64,000 bases of DNA from JAVBJN01 sp031546985. GTDB lineage: Bacteria; Bacteroidota; Bacteroidia; Chitinophagales; Chitinophagaceae. The stretch's first letter is position 1, and each line of letters starts with the position of its first letter. The DNA lies in contig JAVBJN010000059.1 of assembly GCA_031546985.1 (NCBI GenBank), positions 1 through 64,000 on the forward strand. Direction: 5' to 3'. Shown piece by piece: positions 1-8,288 of the stretch. Under the pieces are notes generated by a model, which did no database searches, was not told where the DNA came from, and saw only the letters and a program-made list of their open reading frames with translations. The translations under genes and the position numbers were made by a program.

Positions 1-2264
1 CTGGTACCATTACCTACAATTTCTTCAACAAGCCTACCCGTGTTACATTGGACGGTGGCAAGTACATTGAGTATGTGTACACCGCTACGGGGTCCAAGCT
101 AGAAGAACTGTATTTTGATGGCAGCAACAAAAAATCAACGCAATACCTGGGTGGTTTCGTGTATGAGAACGGAGATCTTCAATACATCAACCACGCCGAA
201 GGCCGGGTACGGTACATTCGTGGTGGCGCATTGCCAGAGCGTTTTGAATATGATTTCCAGGTAACCGACCACCTGGGTAATGTACGCACCACGCTTACCA
301 AACGCGACTTGTATGTAAGAGAATACCTGGCTACCCATGAAATAGCAGCCTATAATACAGAACACCTGGTATTTGATAACCTGGCTTATATCCGCGCGCA
401 CAAACCGGGCAGCACGAATACCCAGGACGCGCAGGCGGCTTTATTGGAGGGTTCCGATCCGCAAAAAAGAATAGGCACAGCCATGCTTATGCATGTGATG
501 GCAGGCGACAAACTAGAAATAGCCGCAGATGCTTTTTATGATGGCAGTCAGGTTGCTTACCAAACGGTAGATCCTACCACGATGCTCAATAGTGTGGTGA
601 GCGCACTTACTGGCTCCATTGACCCTAATAGTGCCGAAGGCGCACAAGCCATTGGTGTGGTAAACAACACGTTTAGCCAGCAGAATTTCCTGGGGATGTA
701 CCAGGATATTAAAAATCAGAACACCAATCCTGAATTACCTCGTGCATATCTGAACTACCTGGTGTACGACGAAAGCATGAACCTGGTGCCGCATCTGAGT
801 GGCGTAGTGCAGGTAAATACCCCAGCTTGGCATATCTTACAGGTGCCGGAACTGACCATTGACCAGGGCGGGTATATCTCCGTATTCATCACCAATGAAT
901 CCATGGGCATCCCTGTTGCCTTTGATAATATTTGGGTGAAAGTAACCAAAGGTGTATTGCTGGAAGAAAACCATTATTACCCCTTTGGGCAGGTGATACG
1001 TGGCTCATTAGATGAAACGATACAACCCGTAAATAAAGAATTGTACCAGGGCAAGGAGCTCAATACCAATGCCACGGGCAAGGATAACGATATTCTGAAC
1101 TGGTATGACTTTAGTGCACGCCAGTATGATCCGCAATTGGGCAGGTTCACGAGCTTAGATCCTATGGGCCAGTTTGCAAGTGGTTATGTGGGTATGGGTA
1201 ATAACCCGGTATCTGGTGTAGACCCTAGTGGTATGTGGGTGAGTGAAGGCGCCATATCCAGAGTACCAGGAACATTGACCAACCAATGGGGCGGTAGCGA
1301 GGGCAATTACCTGGAACACCGATTGACCTGGTATTTTAATGCAGAGGATAAGGATAAATTTTCGACTTGGATAGCTATGAGAAGGAGCGTGGGCTCATTC
1401 GATACCTATGCAGGCGATCAAACTGCTGTTGATTTTGATGGCATTTTTCTTAAGGGACACAACGCGAGCATGGTTCTTACTGCGGCAAACCAAATAAATA
1501 GGACTGCACAATTAATATCAGATTTTAATGACTACAAAGATTTTGAAAAAGCGCTGAAAGAAAAGAAGGCATCGGAAGCTTTAGCAAAAACACTTTTTGC
1601 AAGTAGAACACTAGCCAATATTGAAAGAATAAAAAGTAAATTAGGTACTGGAAATATTCTAACTGCTGGTGGCGATGGGCCTGGGCCTGTAAAAGAATAC
1701 GGATGGATGGAACAAGGTTCGTACTCCTATGCATTGGCAGATGCGATAAATCAATTTAATCCATTATACCATGCCTATAATTTTGGTTCTGGAATCCTTA
1801 CCTCCAAGGATATTAATGGGAATCATATGGGCGGTGGGCATATTGGCAGTAGTGCTTTAATGACAATCTTACCATTTTTATCAGTTGAAGGAGGGGTTGT
1901 TAATTTTGCTGGTGCTCAAATGGAAGCAAATATATGGAGGGTAGGCAGCTATAATGAATTAAGAGGAACTGTAATAGGGTTGGATGCACACCATGTTGGT
2001 CAAAAGGCTTTAATGAAGCAATTTATATCTGACTATAATCCGAACACGGCTCCTTCAATTCTTGTCCCATTCTTAGGTCATACAAGATCACTTGCACCAG
2101 TTGGAATTGTTTCAAGGCAAACTCTAGGATTTACCAGCGCTAGGCAGGTACTAGCCCGGGACATATTTGAACTGAGAAGAGTATACGGACCTTCTGGAAT
2201 TCCGAATAGTTCGCTACAAGAATTAATAAGACTAAATAAAGCAATGTACCCCAAAGCTTTTTAA
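1..2264 (+). CDS. Rhs-family polymorphic toxin, C-terminal part, putative AHH-type nuclease tip (5' end outside window)
   Basis: The reading frame is open from base 3, so this is the end of a longer gene. The part seen (about 754 codons) begins in YD/RHS-repeat material. The RHS-associated core runs to about nt 1240, with motifs such as NHYYPFGQVI, ARQYDPQLGRFTSLDP and VDPSGMW. A linker follows, ending in a GDGPGPVKE motif near nt 1671-1696, and then a variable tip. The tip holds GLDAHHVGQKALMKQF near nt 1980 and a C-terminal IPNSSLQELIRLNK. A His-His pair in this setting fits the HNH/EndoVII-like AHH nuclease toxins, though I have not aligned it. In known Rhs proteins the core encapsulates and delivers the tip to competing cells. 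The next gene, 18 bp downstream, is its likely immunity gene. The Rhs assignment is firm; the nuclease subtype is inferred. Confidence 0.85.
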   Translation, partial: GTITYNFFNKPTRVTLDGGKYIEYVYTATGSKLEELYFDGSNKKSTQYLGGFVYENGDLQYINHAEGRVRYIRGGALPERFEYDFQVTDHLGNVRTTLTKRDLYVREYLATHEIAAYNTEHLVFDNLAYIRAHKPGSTNTQDAQAALLEGSDPQKRIGTAMLMHVMAGDKLEIAADAFYDGSQVAYQTVDPTTMLNSVVSALTGSIDPNSAEGAQAIGVVNNTFSQQNFLGMYQDIKNQNTNPELPRAYLNYLVYDESMNLVPHLSGVVQVNTPAWHILQVPELTIDQGGYISVFITNESMGIPVAFDNIWVKVTKGVLLEENHYYPFGQVIRGSLDETIQPVNKELYQGKELNTNATGKDNDILNWYDFSARQYDPQLGRFTSLDPMGQFASGYVGMGNNPVSGVDPSGMWVSEGAISRVPGTLTNQWGGSEGNYLEHRLTWYFNAEDKDKFSTWIAMRRSVGSFDTYAGDQTAVDFDGIFLKGHNASMVLTAANQINRTAQLISDFNDYKDFEKALKEKKASEALAKTLFASRTLANIERIKSKLGTGNILTAGGDGPGPVKEYGWMEQGSYSYALADAINQFNPLYHAYNFGSGILTSKDINGNHMGGGHIGSSALMTILPFLSVEGGVVNFAGAQMEANIWRVGSYNELRGTVIGLDAHHVGQKALMKQFISDYNPNTAPSILVPFLGHTRSLAPVGIVSRQTLGFTSARQVLARDIFELRRVYGPSGIPNSSLQELIRLNKAMYPKAF
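828..899 (+). repeat. 72-bp identical repeat shared by the two Rhs cores (copy 1; copy 2 at 4457-4528)
   Basis: The two stretches are identical base for base by eye, from tggcatatcttacagg to accaatgaa, inside generally similar core DNA. They are long enough to serve for homologous recombination that would swap the downstream toxin tip and immunity genes. Confidence 0.85.
1179..1249 (+). repeat. 71-bp identical repeat at the end of the Rhs core (copy 1; copy 2 at 4805-4875)
   Basis: Identical from agtggttatgtgggtatg to gtgggtgagtgaagg. It covers the conserved VDPSGMW end of the core, directly before the variable part, which is the ideal place for tip exchange. Confidence 0.85.
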
Positions 2265-2282
2265 ATTTTTTAACTTCATCTT

Positions 2283-2756
2283 ATGAAAACACAAATGTTG
2301 ACCGAAAAAAAATATTCTGAGGCGGTTAAGGGGATTGAAGCTAAATGGGCATTTTCATTTACTGATGATTGGTATAACTATATCCTCGCTCTACCAAACG
2401 ATTTACGAATTACCTACCTTATAATTGTAATGGATAGCCAAGTACAGAATGGAGGATTTGATCAGTATTTTGTTAATAGATATGGGCAATTCGCTAATGA
2501 GACAATTAAAGCATTAGAAGTAATAAATGCAATTCAAAAATCTAAATTGTTAACAACAGCATTGGCAATAGTAAATAAAGAAGGGTTGCCAGAACCGTTG
2601 TTTCGAAAACTATTGTTAACAAAAAAAATAAAATCACTTTATGGAGATAATCAAAATAAAACTTCTGATTCATTAAACGAATTAGATAATGAATATTATT
2701 CCGATTCAGAGAATGTTGCTGAATTACTTGAAGATTATCTAAAAAAAGAAGGTTGA
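2283..2756 (+). CDS. DMP19/DUF4375-like putative immunity protein
   Basis: A 157-residue soluble protein starting 18 bp after the Rhs nuclease-tip gene. It carries the DUF4375/DMP19 signature VQNGGFDQYFVNRYGQ near residues 54-69, followed by helices and a strongly acidic C-terminal tail (many Asp/Glu in the last 35 residues). DMP19 of Neisseria is described as a DNA-mimic protein, and DUF4375 members often sit beside polymorphic toxins. Position and family together suggest it neutralises the upstream toxin tip, possibly by mimicking nucleic acid. Base composition is AT-rich compared with the Rhs core, as is usual for exchangeable tip/immunity cassettes. Family call fairly confident; partner and mechanism inferred. 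Confidence 0.7.
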   Translation: MKTQMLTEKKYSEAVKGIEAKWAFSFTDDWYNYILALPNDLRITYLIIVMDSQVQNGGFDQYFVNRYGQFANETIKALEVINAIQKSKLLTTALAIVNKEGLPEPLFRKLLLTKKIKSLYGDNQNKTSDSLNELDNEYYSDSENVAELLEDYLKKEG

Positions 2757-2781
2757 TCTTTAGTGAATATTTGTTTCTTAT

Positions 2782-2820
2782 ACCCTCAGAGATCCTATTC
2801 TATTGGCTCTTTGAGGGTTT
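2782..2820 (+). terminator. Hairpin after the first toxin/immunity pair
   Basis: Inverted repeat ACCCTCAgAGA ... TCTtTGAGGGT with a loop of about 16 nt, followed by a short T-rich stretch. It lies 25 bp after the immunity stop codon, where a transcription terminator is expected. Confidence 0.55.
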
Positions 2821-2917
2821 ATAATTGAGCACTACGAAACTACAGCAACAGGGCGTAACTGAACTGTACAATTAAATAGGTAATCTCTGATGATCTAACC
2901 AACCAACTTATAAAGCA

Positions 2918-3109
2918 ATGAAAATTAAAATCGCCCTGGTCGAAGACCATGCAAAGCTGCGCGCAGCAATAGCCAGTGTCCTTACTGGCTTTGGCTTCGC
3001 AGTAATGATACAAGCCCATTGTGGCAAAGAACTATTAACCTGTTTAGAAACGGCAAATAAGCTCCCGGATATTTGCGTGTTAGATTGCAGCTACCGGGAA
3101 GGATATTAA
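2918..3109 (+). pseudogene. Truncated response-regulator receiver fragment
   Basis: The 63 residues resemble the start of a NarL/LuxR-type response regulator: MKIKIALVEDHAKLRAAIAS with the acidic ED pair, then DICVLDC, which holds the phospho-acceptor Asp. The frame then breaks. In another frame, downstream bases read TGKDINGDDMGAAI, which continues a receiver domain, so an indel lies near nt 3090. After that the homology stops abruptly and Rhs-tip sequence begins. No effector domain is present. This looks like a recombination scar rather than a working gene. Confidence 0.6.
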
Positions 3110-3490
3110 TGGCGACGATATGGGGGCTGCCATATAGCAAGTAGTTTAATTATGGCGATTCCTGTAGTAGGTTGGGAAGGGGCTTTTATAGGAACTTCAG
3201 GTAAAGTTGCAATAGGAGTAGTTAAATCACTGGAACAACAAGCCGCTGGGTTAGTAATAAAAAATGGAGGGAAGAATTCAATAACTTTAAGAACTGTCTC
3301 AAAGCAAATACGTTATGATTTGGCAGGAAAGTCTCATTTTGGTGTACCTACACCACATATGCAAGTTTACATCAAAAACTTCTTTAGCGGGGAATTGAAA
3401 AGTATCACTAGGGAGTCTAAACATGCTATTCCAATGACTCAACAAGAAATCAGAACAATTCGTAAATATTTAGAAAAAATAAGCAGATAG
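3110..3490 (+). pseudogene. Displaced Rhs toxin tip without a core
   Basis: The frame is open from 3110, with the first ATG at 3152 giving 112 residues. It starts with a hydrophobic stretch (IASSLIMAIPVVGWEGAFIG) typical of the region just before many Rhs/polymorphic toxin domains. It ends in a small domain with KQIRYDLAGKSHFGVPTPHMQVY, which resembles the 'bacterial toxin 24' type, recalled from memory. There is no RHS core and no export signal, and its left edge joins the response-regulator fragment. I therefore read it as a silent, orphan tip that could be restored by recombination into a full Rhs gene. A putative immunity gene follows after 1 bp. Confidence 0.55.
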
Positions 3491-3491
3491 A

Positions 3492-3887
3492 ATGATTAAG
3501 TATGAAGATATAGAACTGTTTAAAAATCTGGCAATATTTGATCTAGAAGGAGAATATGCAGATCTGCATAATGATTATGACTGCCAAAGAGTATTGCTAG
3601 AAGACGATATGTTATTATTTATTTTTAGAAATACGACAAACGGGTGTTTTTTTTCTTTAAAGTTTGTTAACGTTGAGATTACTAAGTTGAAATTTTTCAA
3701 TACTGCTAATGTAGATTATCTAACGTTAGACAATACTTACCGAGGTAAGACTGTTGTTGGAGAGAATACTCTTGAAGTTTCTGCAAATGATAAAGGATAC
3801 TTTTATTTGGAATTTTATGAAGGTCAAACTTTTGAGTTTTGGGCAAGTGGTTTGGAGTGGCTGAATAAGGATGGAAGTGTTACATAA
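3492..3887 (+). CDS. Putative immunity protein for the displaced tip
   Basis: A 131-residue acidic, soluble protein with no recognised family and no membrane segment or signal peptide. It is rich in aromatic residues and predicted beta structure (for example LLFIFRNTTNGCFFSLKF and FYLEFYEGQTFEFWASGLEW). It starts 1 bp after the orphan toxin tip, ends about 90 bp before a terminator hairpin, and is AT-rich like the neighbouring tips. The immunity role is inferred from position alone. If the displaced tip is silent, this gene could still protect against kin carrying the active toxin. Confidence 0.55.
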   Translation: MIKYEDIELFKNLAIFDLEGEYADLHNDYDCQRVLLEDDMLLFIFRNTTNGCFFSLKFVNVEITKLKFFNTANVDYLTLDNTYRGKTVVGENTLEVSANDKGYFYLEFYEGQTFEFWASGLEWLNKDGSVT

Positions 3888-3979
3888 TGCTCCCTGAACT
3901 ATGAACTTAATGCGACAAAATCTCGATAGGTTTAATACATTCATATTAATGTACTAATAAATGGGGTACCATCACTTGG

Positions 3980-4017
3980 AAGGCTTGCAGGGTTTTATCG
4001 CCTTGCAGGCCTTTTTT
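3980..4017 (+). terminator. Rho-independent terminator
   Basis: Stem AAGGCTTGCAGGG / CGCCTTGCAGGCCTT (with G-U pairs) closed by a short TTTTAT loop and followed by TTTTTT. It ends the second toxin/immunity module and resembles the terminator at 6267-6309, suggesting the modules share an origin. Confidence 0.75.
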
Positions 4018-4042
4018 AAGTGTGTCTCGAAAAAAACTATAA

Positions 4043-5824
4043 GGATATCCTAGGGTTGTAGGCTCCCCATTTTCAGTACGTGTTAACCCGCAAAAAAGAG
4101 TGGGTACCGCCATGCTCATGCATGTAATGGCCGGCGATAAGTTAGAAATAGCCACCGATGCCTATTACGACAATGGTTATACGCCCCCCAATGCGGTGGA
4201 CGCGACAAGTATGCTCAACAGCATTATTAATGCTTTCCAAAGTTCCATTGACCCGCATAACCCCGAAGCTGGCCAGGCGATGGGTGTGGTAAAGAGTGCT
4301 TTTAGCGATCAGAATTTCCTGGAAATTTACCAGGACATTAAAAACCAGAATACCAACCCCGATCTGCCACGTGCCTACCTCAATTACCTGGTGTATGATG
4401 AAGGAATGCACCTGGTACCTCACCAGAGTGGTGTAATACAGGTAAACACACCTGACTGGCATATCTTACAGGTGCCGGAACTGACCATTGACCAGGGCGG
4501 GTATATCTCCGTATTCATCACCAATGAAACAATGGGCAAACCAGTAGCTTTTGATAACGTATGGGTAAAAGTGACCAAAGGTGTGTTGCTGGAAGAAAAC
4601 CACTACTACCCCTTTGGGCAGGTGATACGCGGATCGGTTGATCCAACTACCCTTGCGAACAAATACCTGTATCAGGGTAAAGATCTGAATGAGGCTGCCA
4701 CAGGAAATGAGAATGATATCCTGAACTGGTATGACTTTGGTGCAAGACAGTATGATCCACAATTGGGCCGGTTTACCAGCTTAGACCCAATGGCCCAGTT
4801 TGCGAGTGGTTATGTGGGTATGGGTAATAACCCGGTATCTGGTGTAGACCCTAGTGGTATGTGGGTGAGTGAAGGTGCACTTTCCTACGTTCCGGGAACA
4901 ACCTATAACCAATGGGGCGGTAGCGAAAGCAGTTACCTCGATCACCGGATAGCCTGGTGGGTTTCTCAGGAGGACAGAGACAAAATGTCGATGCTCAGGG
5001 GCTTTAAAAATAACAACTCTATAATGGATACTTACGCAGGCGATCAAACCGTTGTAGATTTGGGCGGGGTGTTATTCCGTGGCCATATGGCAAGCATGCT
5101 TGTTGATGCAGATAAACAAATGAATAAGACAGAGGCTGTATTAAAAAATTATAATAAGTATAACGAAAACAAAGCCTTTGAAAAAATGTTAAGTGAGGCG
5201 AAGTCTGCCCATATTGCTGCTATGACGGTTTATTTTGCAAGTAAATTGAAAGAAATAGAAGAAGCAGAAAATAGCCCTGGCCCGCTTATGGCAAGTATGG
5301 GTGATGGGCCTGGAGATGTAAAAGAGAAGAAGCAAGAAACAAACTGGTATGGACCTGGTGGACGGGGTAATTGGCTTTTGGGAAGTTTTGGCGTAACACT
5401 TGAGCAATCGTTCTCTTCAACATATAGATGGACTTCCAAAGCTTATGGGATTTCACCCTGGGTATACCCCGGAGGAACTGCCGTTACTACAAATTTTACC
5501 CAACGTACAGTATCAAGTCTCGGGAAAGGAATTGGGATTGCAGGTGGAGGTCTTGGGCTTTTAATGGATAGTTATGGAATGTATATTTGGTTTAAAAACC
5601 CATCGTCAGATAACGCTGTGCATCCTGCAAAAGCAACATTAAACACTGGAATGTCAGCATATGGAATTTGGGTTGCTGGACCAGTTGGACTATTATATTT
5701 TGGTGTTGATTCTTTTCACCCAGGGGGATGGCCCGGATTTATCGAAGCAATGGGCAAAATGAACTTAGATTTGCAAAAATCTTATGGACCTGGTTTCCGC
5801 CTTGTGCCGCATGGACCTAAATAA
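4043..5824 (+). pseudogene. 5'-truncated Rhs copy with a second, glycine-rich tip (orphan Rhs cassette)
   Basis: The frame is open from just after a stop at 4040-4042. Homology to the first Rhs gene begins abruptly at 4088 (matching nt 459 of the first copy), so the N-terminal RHS repeats are missing. GTG 4100 is the first possible start. The core is almost intact from GTAMLMHVMAGDKLEIA to VDPSGMWVSEGA, and the linker again ends in GDGPGDVKE near 5300. The tip is unrelated to that of copy 1: it is glycine-rich and partly hydrophobic (GIGIAGGGLGLLMDSYGMYI, YGIWVAGPVGLLYFGVDSF) and ends FRLVPHGPK. With a membrane immunity protein downstream, a membrane-acting toxin is plausible. It is probably a silent donor cassette, though translation from GTG 4100 cannot be excluded. 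Confidence 0.75.
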
Positions 5825-5830
5825 TTTATT

Positions 5831-6241
5831 ATGGAGAAGTTGAAAAATGCATATTATTATCTGTTTTATAAGATATATAAATTTTCCGAAGCTGCGCCAG
5901 CAAAATGGGGCAGCGATTGGAAAGCTGGAATAAGTATAATAGCATTAGAAATTTGGTTTCTTCTTGCCTTGATTTGTTACTATAATGTACTTGTCGATAG
6001 GTATTTTCAATTAAGAAAAAGCCATTTCATAATTGCAGGTATGATCATAATTGTTAGTAATTATTTTGCCTTTTTTTATACTGATGTGTGGAAGGATTAT
6101 GTAAAGAAGTTTGATGCATTACCAAAGAAAATAAATAGAATTGGAAGTTGGATCGTATTTGGAATAGTGATCTTGGTAATAGTAAATTTGGTCTTTGCAT
6201 TTTATTTGATGAGTCAGGTAAATTGGAGTCTGTATAAATAG
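5831..6241 (+). CDS. Three-helix membrane protein, putative immunity for the glycine-rich Rhs tip
   Basis: 136 residues with three hydrophobic segments at roughly 32-53, 62-80 and 102-128, and a basic N-terminus containing AYYYLFYKIYKFSEAAP. No known family recognised. It starts 6 bp after the second Rhs copy and is followed by a terminator. A membrane immunity protein next to a glycine-rich, hydrophobic tip is the usual arrangement for toxins that attack the inner membrane. Support for the pairing comes from the decayed remains of a related toxin/immunity pair just downstream (6308-6623). Function inferred from context. Confidence 0.6.
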   Translation: MEKLKNAYYYLFYKIYKFSEAAPAKWGSDWKAGISIIALEIWFLLALICYYNVLVDRYFQLRKSHFIIAGMIIIVSNYFAFFYTDVWKDYVKKFDALPKKINRIGSWIVFGIVILVIVNLVFAFYLMSQVNWSLYK

Positions 6242-6266
6242 AAAGTATCTGAATGGATAATTGATC

Positions 6267-6309
6267 AAAAAGGCTTACAGGGTTATTCATAGCCTTGTAA
6301 GCCTTTTTT
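6267..6309 (+). terminator. Rho-independent terminator
   Basis: AAAAGGCTTACAGGG, loop ttattcata, then GCCTTGTAAGCCTTTTTT. Strong stem plus T-run, 25 bp after the membrane immunity gene; sequence similar to the hairpin at 3980-4017. Confidence 0.8.
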
Positions 6310-6478
6310 AGTGATTGAGGAATTGGGTAAACCCAGTTTTCGGAATGTTATATTTGGTGTGGAGGCATTTTATCCTGGCGGGTGGCCTGCAGCGGCAGAT
6401 TTTATTGATCAAAATCAAAGAGCTAACCAGCAAATATTAGGACCAAACTACAAAGCACTTCCATTAATTAAATTCTAA
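6308..6478 (+). pseudogene. Remnant of a second glycine-rich Rhs toxin tip
   Basis: The 56-codon open stretch (stop at 6476-6478) contains NVIFGVEAFYPGGWPAAADF and ends GPNYKALPLIKF. This parallels the end of the tip encoded at about 5690-5824 (YFGVDSFHPGGWPGFIEAM ... GPGFRLVP). There is no start codon and no core or linker, and it begins right at the terminator of the preceding module. It is the 3' stump of a homologous toxin. Confidence 0.7.
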
Positions 6479-6494
6479 AAACAAACATCACAAC

Positions 6495-6623
6495 ATGTCT
6501 ATAATCAATTTCATAAAACAATCTTACTACTATTTTTTTTATAGGTTATATATGTTATTTGAGGCAGCATGTAAGCATTGCTTACATCCATCATTGTTAT
6601 ACGTCCAGAATCATGTTGAATAA
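6495..6623 (+). pseudogene. Remnant of the matching membrane immunity gene
   Basis: A 42-codon frame (ATG 6495 to TAA 6621-6623). Its start, MSIINFIKQSYYYFFYRLYM followed by LFEAA, parallels the intact immunity protein at 5831 (KLKNAYYYLFYKIYKFSEAAP). Similarity is lost after about 25 residues and the membrane segments are missing. It lies 16 bp after the toxin-tip remnant, preserving the toxin-immunity gene order. Confidence 0.65.
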
Positions 6624-6721
6624 TATTACAGTCTCCTTCGAGTACGTTTAAAAAATGAATTGTCGACATATTAGTTTATAATTAGTTTGGTGTGTAATGA
6701 AGTGTCGGTATGTAGGCTATC

Positions 6722-6856
6722 GCATAACGTTTTCGGGCTTTGCGTTCGGGCGGGTTTCGGAGCACAATGTTTCAATTTATTACTAAAGTTCATTAGAAGC
6801 ACAAAGCTCCAAGTTCGCACGTCAGCCCGCCTGACGCAAAACCCGTGTTACCAGCA
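6722..6856 (-). repeat. attC-like imperfect inverted repeat at the 3' end of a two-gene cassette
   Basis: Two arms, 6722-6763 (gcataacgttttcgggcttt ... ggagc) and 6806-6851 (gctcc ... gcaaaacccgtgttac), are imperfect reverse complements separated by an AT-rich loop of about 42 nt. Read on the minus strand, in the direction of the adjacent genes, it starts near GGTAAC just after the HEPN stop codon and ends in GTTATGC, close to the GTTRRRY core of integron attC sites. Similar elements ending in 'AAACCCGTGTTA' are familiar to me from other Bacteroidota genomes. The repeat itself is clear; the attC role is inferred. Confidence 0.5.
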
Positions 6857-6859
6857 GTA

Positions 6860-7447
6860 TTATTCCATGAGTCTAAACCAGTCTTTCACTGTAATTTCTA
6901 ATCTAACAATTTCATCTTCTGCTAAGGCACAACAATGTGCTATTGGTCCGCGTAGTAGATTTAGACTAGTCATTATTTTTTGAAATGCTCGAGGATTTTT
7001 GAATAAATCATCAAAAGCGTCCCAATTGCCAGAAACTATCTGACTTAATTCTCCAAAAGTTGTATAGTCAATTTTCAATTCTGACCTCTGTGTAAAACCA
7101 GATTCAGCTTCTCTAGCCATATTATTATCTACATTGGTCTTAATTGCAGGAGCAACTTTTAAATCCCACCAATTATCTCCATATTCTTCTTTCATAAGTT
7201 GAACAACCAATGCTCTAATTGAACGCTCTAAGCAGTAAAACACTTCATAATGTTCAGCCATTTCTTTCGCCTCTTTTCTGAAATCTGCACTAAATTGAAG
7301 ATAATAATCCTTGCGTTTAGCTTCTACCAGTTCCTTTCTACCTAAGTCTAAGTTATGTTGAGCTTCAACTTTGTCAAGGCTATTTTCAGTCAATGAATTG
7401 GCAAGAGTAAATAGCTTAATCTTAGATTCTAAGTCTGTACTAGTCAT
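6860..7447 (-). CDS. Swt1-type HEPN-domain protein, putative RNase
   Basis: 195 residues. The first 70 look helical and charged. The rest matches the Swt1-like HEPN pattern: FYCLERSIRALVVQLMKEEY, GDNWWDLKVAPAI, DYTTFGELSQIV, and LLRGPIAHCCAL, giving an R-x4-H motif at about R166/H171 as in HEPN ribonucleases. It is the second gene of a two-gene unit; its start overlaps the end of the DUF5343 gene by 8 bp, so the two are translationally coupled. HEPN proteins of this kind occur in abortive-infection and toxin-antitoxin systems; a defence or stress role here is inferred. The gene ends directly at the attC-like repeat, as a cassette gene would. Confidence 0.65.
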   Translation of the reverse strand: MTSTDLESKIKLFTLANSLTENSLDKVEAQHNLDLGRKELVEAKRKDYYLQFSADFRKEAKEMAEHYEVFYCLERSIRALVVQLMKEEYGDNWWDLKVAPAIKTNVDNNMAREAESGFTQRSELKIDYTTFGELSQIVSGNWDAFDDLFKNPRAFQKIMTSLNLLRGPIAHCCALAEDEIVRLEITVKDWFRLME

Positions 7448-8081
7448 TGAGAAGATTTTCTTTTAGTGATTTGAAGATGGCGTTGAATATTGCAGGGTCA
7501 TCCGTTTTGGGCAAAACAAGATTAATTGTATAACTTAAACCAATTGTCCGTTGCTTATGGAAAGTAGTTTGGCTACTTGGCTGAGACGATGTTTCATCCT
7601 TTTTAGTGATGTCAACCTTCTCTTTGTGTTCAGAATCCTTGCTTTCACTTACTCCTTCAAAGTCTGCTAAAGCTTTAGCATTAAAGAAAGTAGAAACGAT
7701 GTTTTCAACCTTTTTTGAGTCGTGGGCTTCACCAGTTGCTTCCATAACAAGCCCCTTAAAGGCCTTCTTGTCAAGTTCATGACAATATTCATTTCTAGAA
7801 TAAAGTTCACTATATGCTTGTCTTAAAGCAGTTGCTAAACTTTTAGAAGAAGTTGAAGGGTTTCTAAATCGCTTGTACAAATTAGTGGGAACTCCCTCAC
7901 TTGTTACAAGTCCTGCTTTTTTAGCCCAAGGAATAAATGTTAAATAGTTTCCTCCATTGAAACCAAGTTTAGTTTTCAAAAAATCCTGACTAAAGGTTTC
8001 AGGTGTACTAGCTTCTTTTATTTTTTCAAGAATTTTTCCAATTGAGCCTGGAGCATTTATGTACGGTACGTCTGTTGGCAT
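7440..8081 (-). CDS. DUF5343-like protein, partner of the HEPN protein
   Basis: 213 residues. The N-terminal half resembles DUF5343: PYINAPGSIGKILEKIKEAS, FSQDFLKTKLGFNGGNYLTF and LPWAKKAGLVTSEG-like text, suggesting a winged-helix fold. Then comes a charged linker (DSEHKEKVDITKKDETSSQP) and a C-terminal part with IGLSYTINLVLPKTDDPAIF, a pattern seen in many DUF5343 proteins. It is the upstream gene of an overlapping pair with the HEPN protein, and its start faces the recombinase gene across a 207-bp gap. The exact biochemical role is unknown; it could be the sensor or antitoxin half. Confidence 0.6.
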   Translation of the reverse strand: MPTDVPYINAPGSIGKILEKIKEASTPETFSQDFLKTKLGFNGGNYLTFIPWAKKAGLVTSEGVPTNLYKRFRNPSTSSKSLATALRQAYSELYSRNEYCHELDKKAFKGLVMEATGEAHDSKKVENIVSTFFNAKALADFEGVSESKDSEHKEKVDITKKDETSSQPSSQTTFHKQRTIGLSYTINLVLPKTDDPAIFNAIFKSLKENLLND

Positions 8082-8191
8082 AATATTGTCTGTTTATGTT
8101 GTTTTAATATTGCTGGTAACTCAAAAATAGACGTAAGTATAGAATTTCCAAAAATATTTACATTATCGCTTATATGGTGTATTGTCAAATA

Positions 8192-8287
8192 ATTGCGTAA
8201 ATAGTACGCAATGCGTATTTTGTATAAATCATTATAGCAAAACAAATAATTTTATTTACTTTGCGCCATACGCATTTTGCATAAATC
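8192..8287. promoter_or_regulatory. Possible recombination (attI-like) or integrase-binding region
   Basis: Between the divergent cassette and recombinase genes there is an inverted repeat ATTGCGTA-aatag-TACGCAAT (8192-8212). A near-direct repeat also occurs: atgcgtattttgtataaatc at 8211-8230 and atacgcattttgcataaatc at 8268-8287 (17 of 20 identical, 57 bp apart). The second copy abuts the recombinase start codon. Such repeats suit binding by the recombinase for site-specific recombination or autoregulation. No experiment or alignment supports this yet. Confidence 0.4.
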
Positions 8288-8288
8288 T

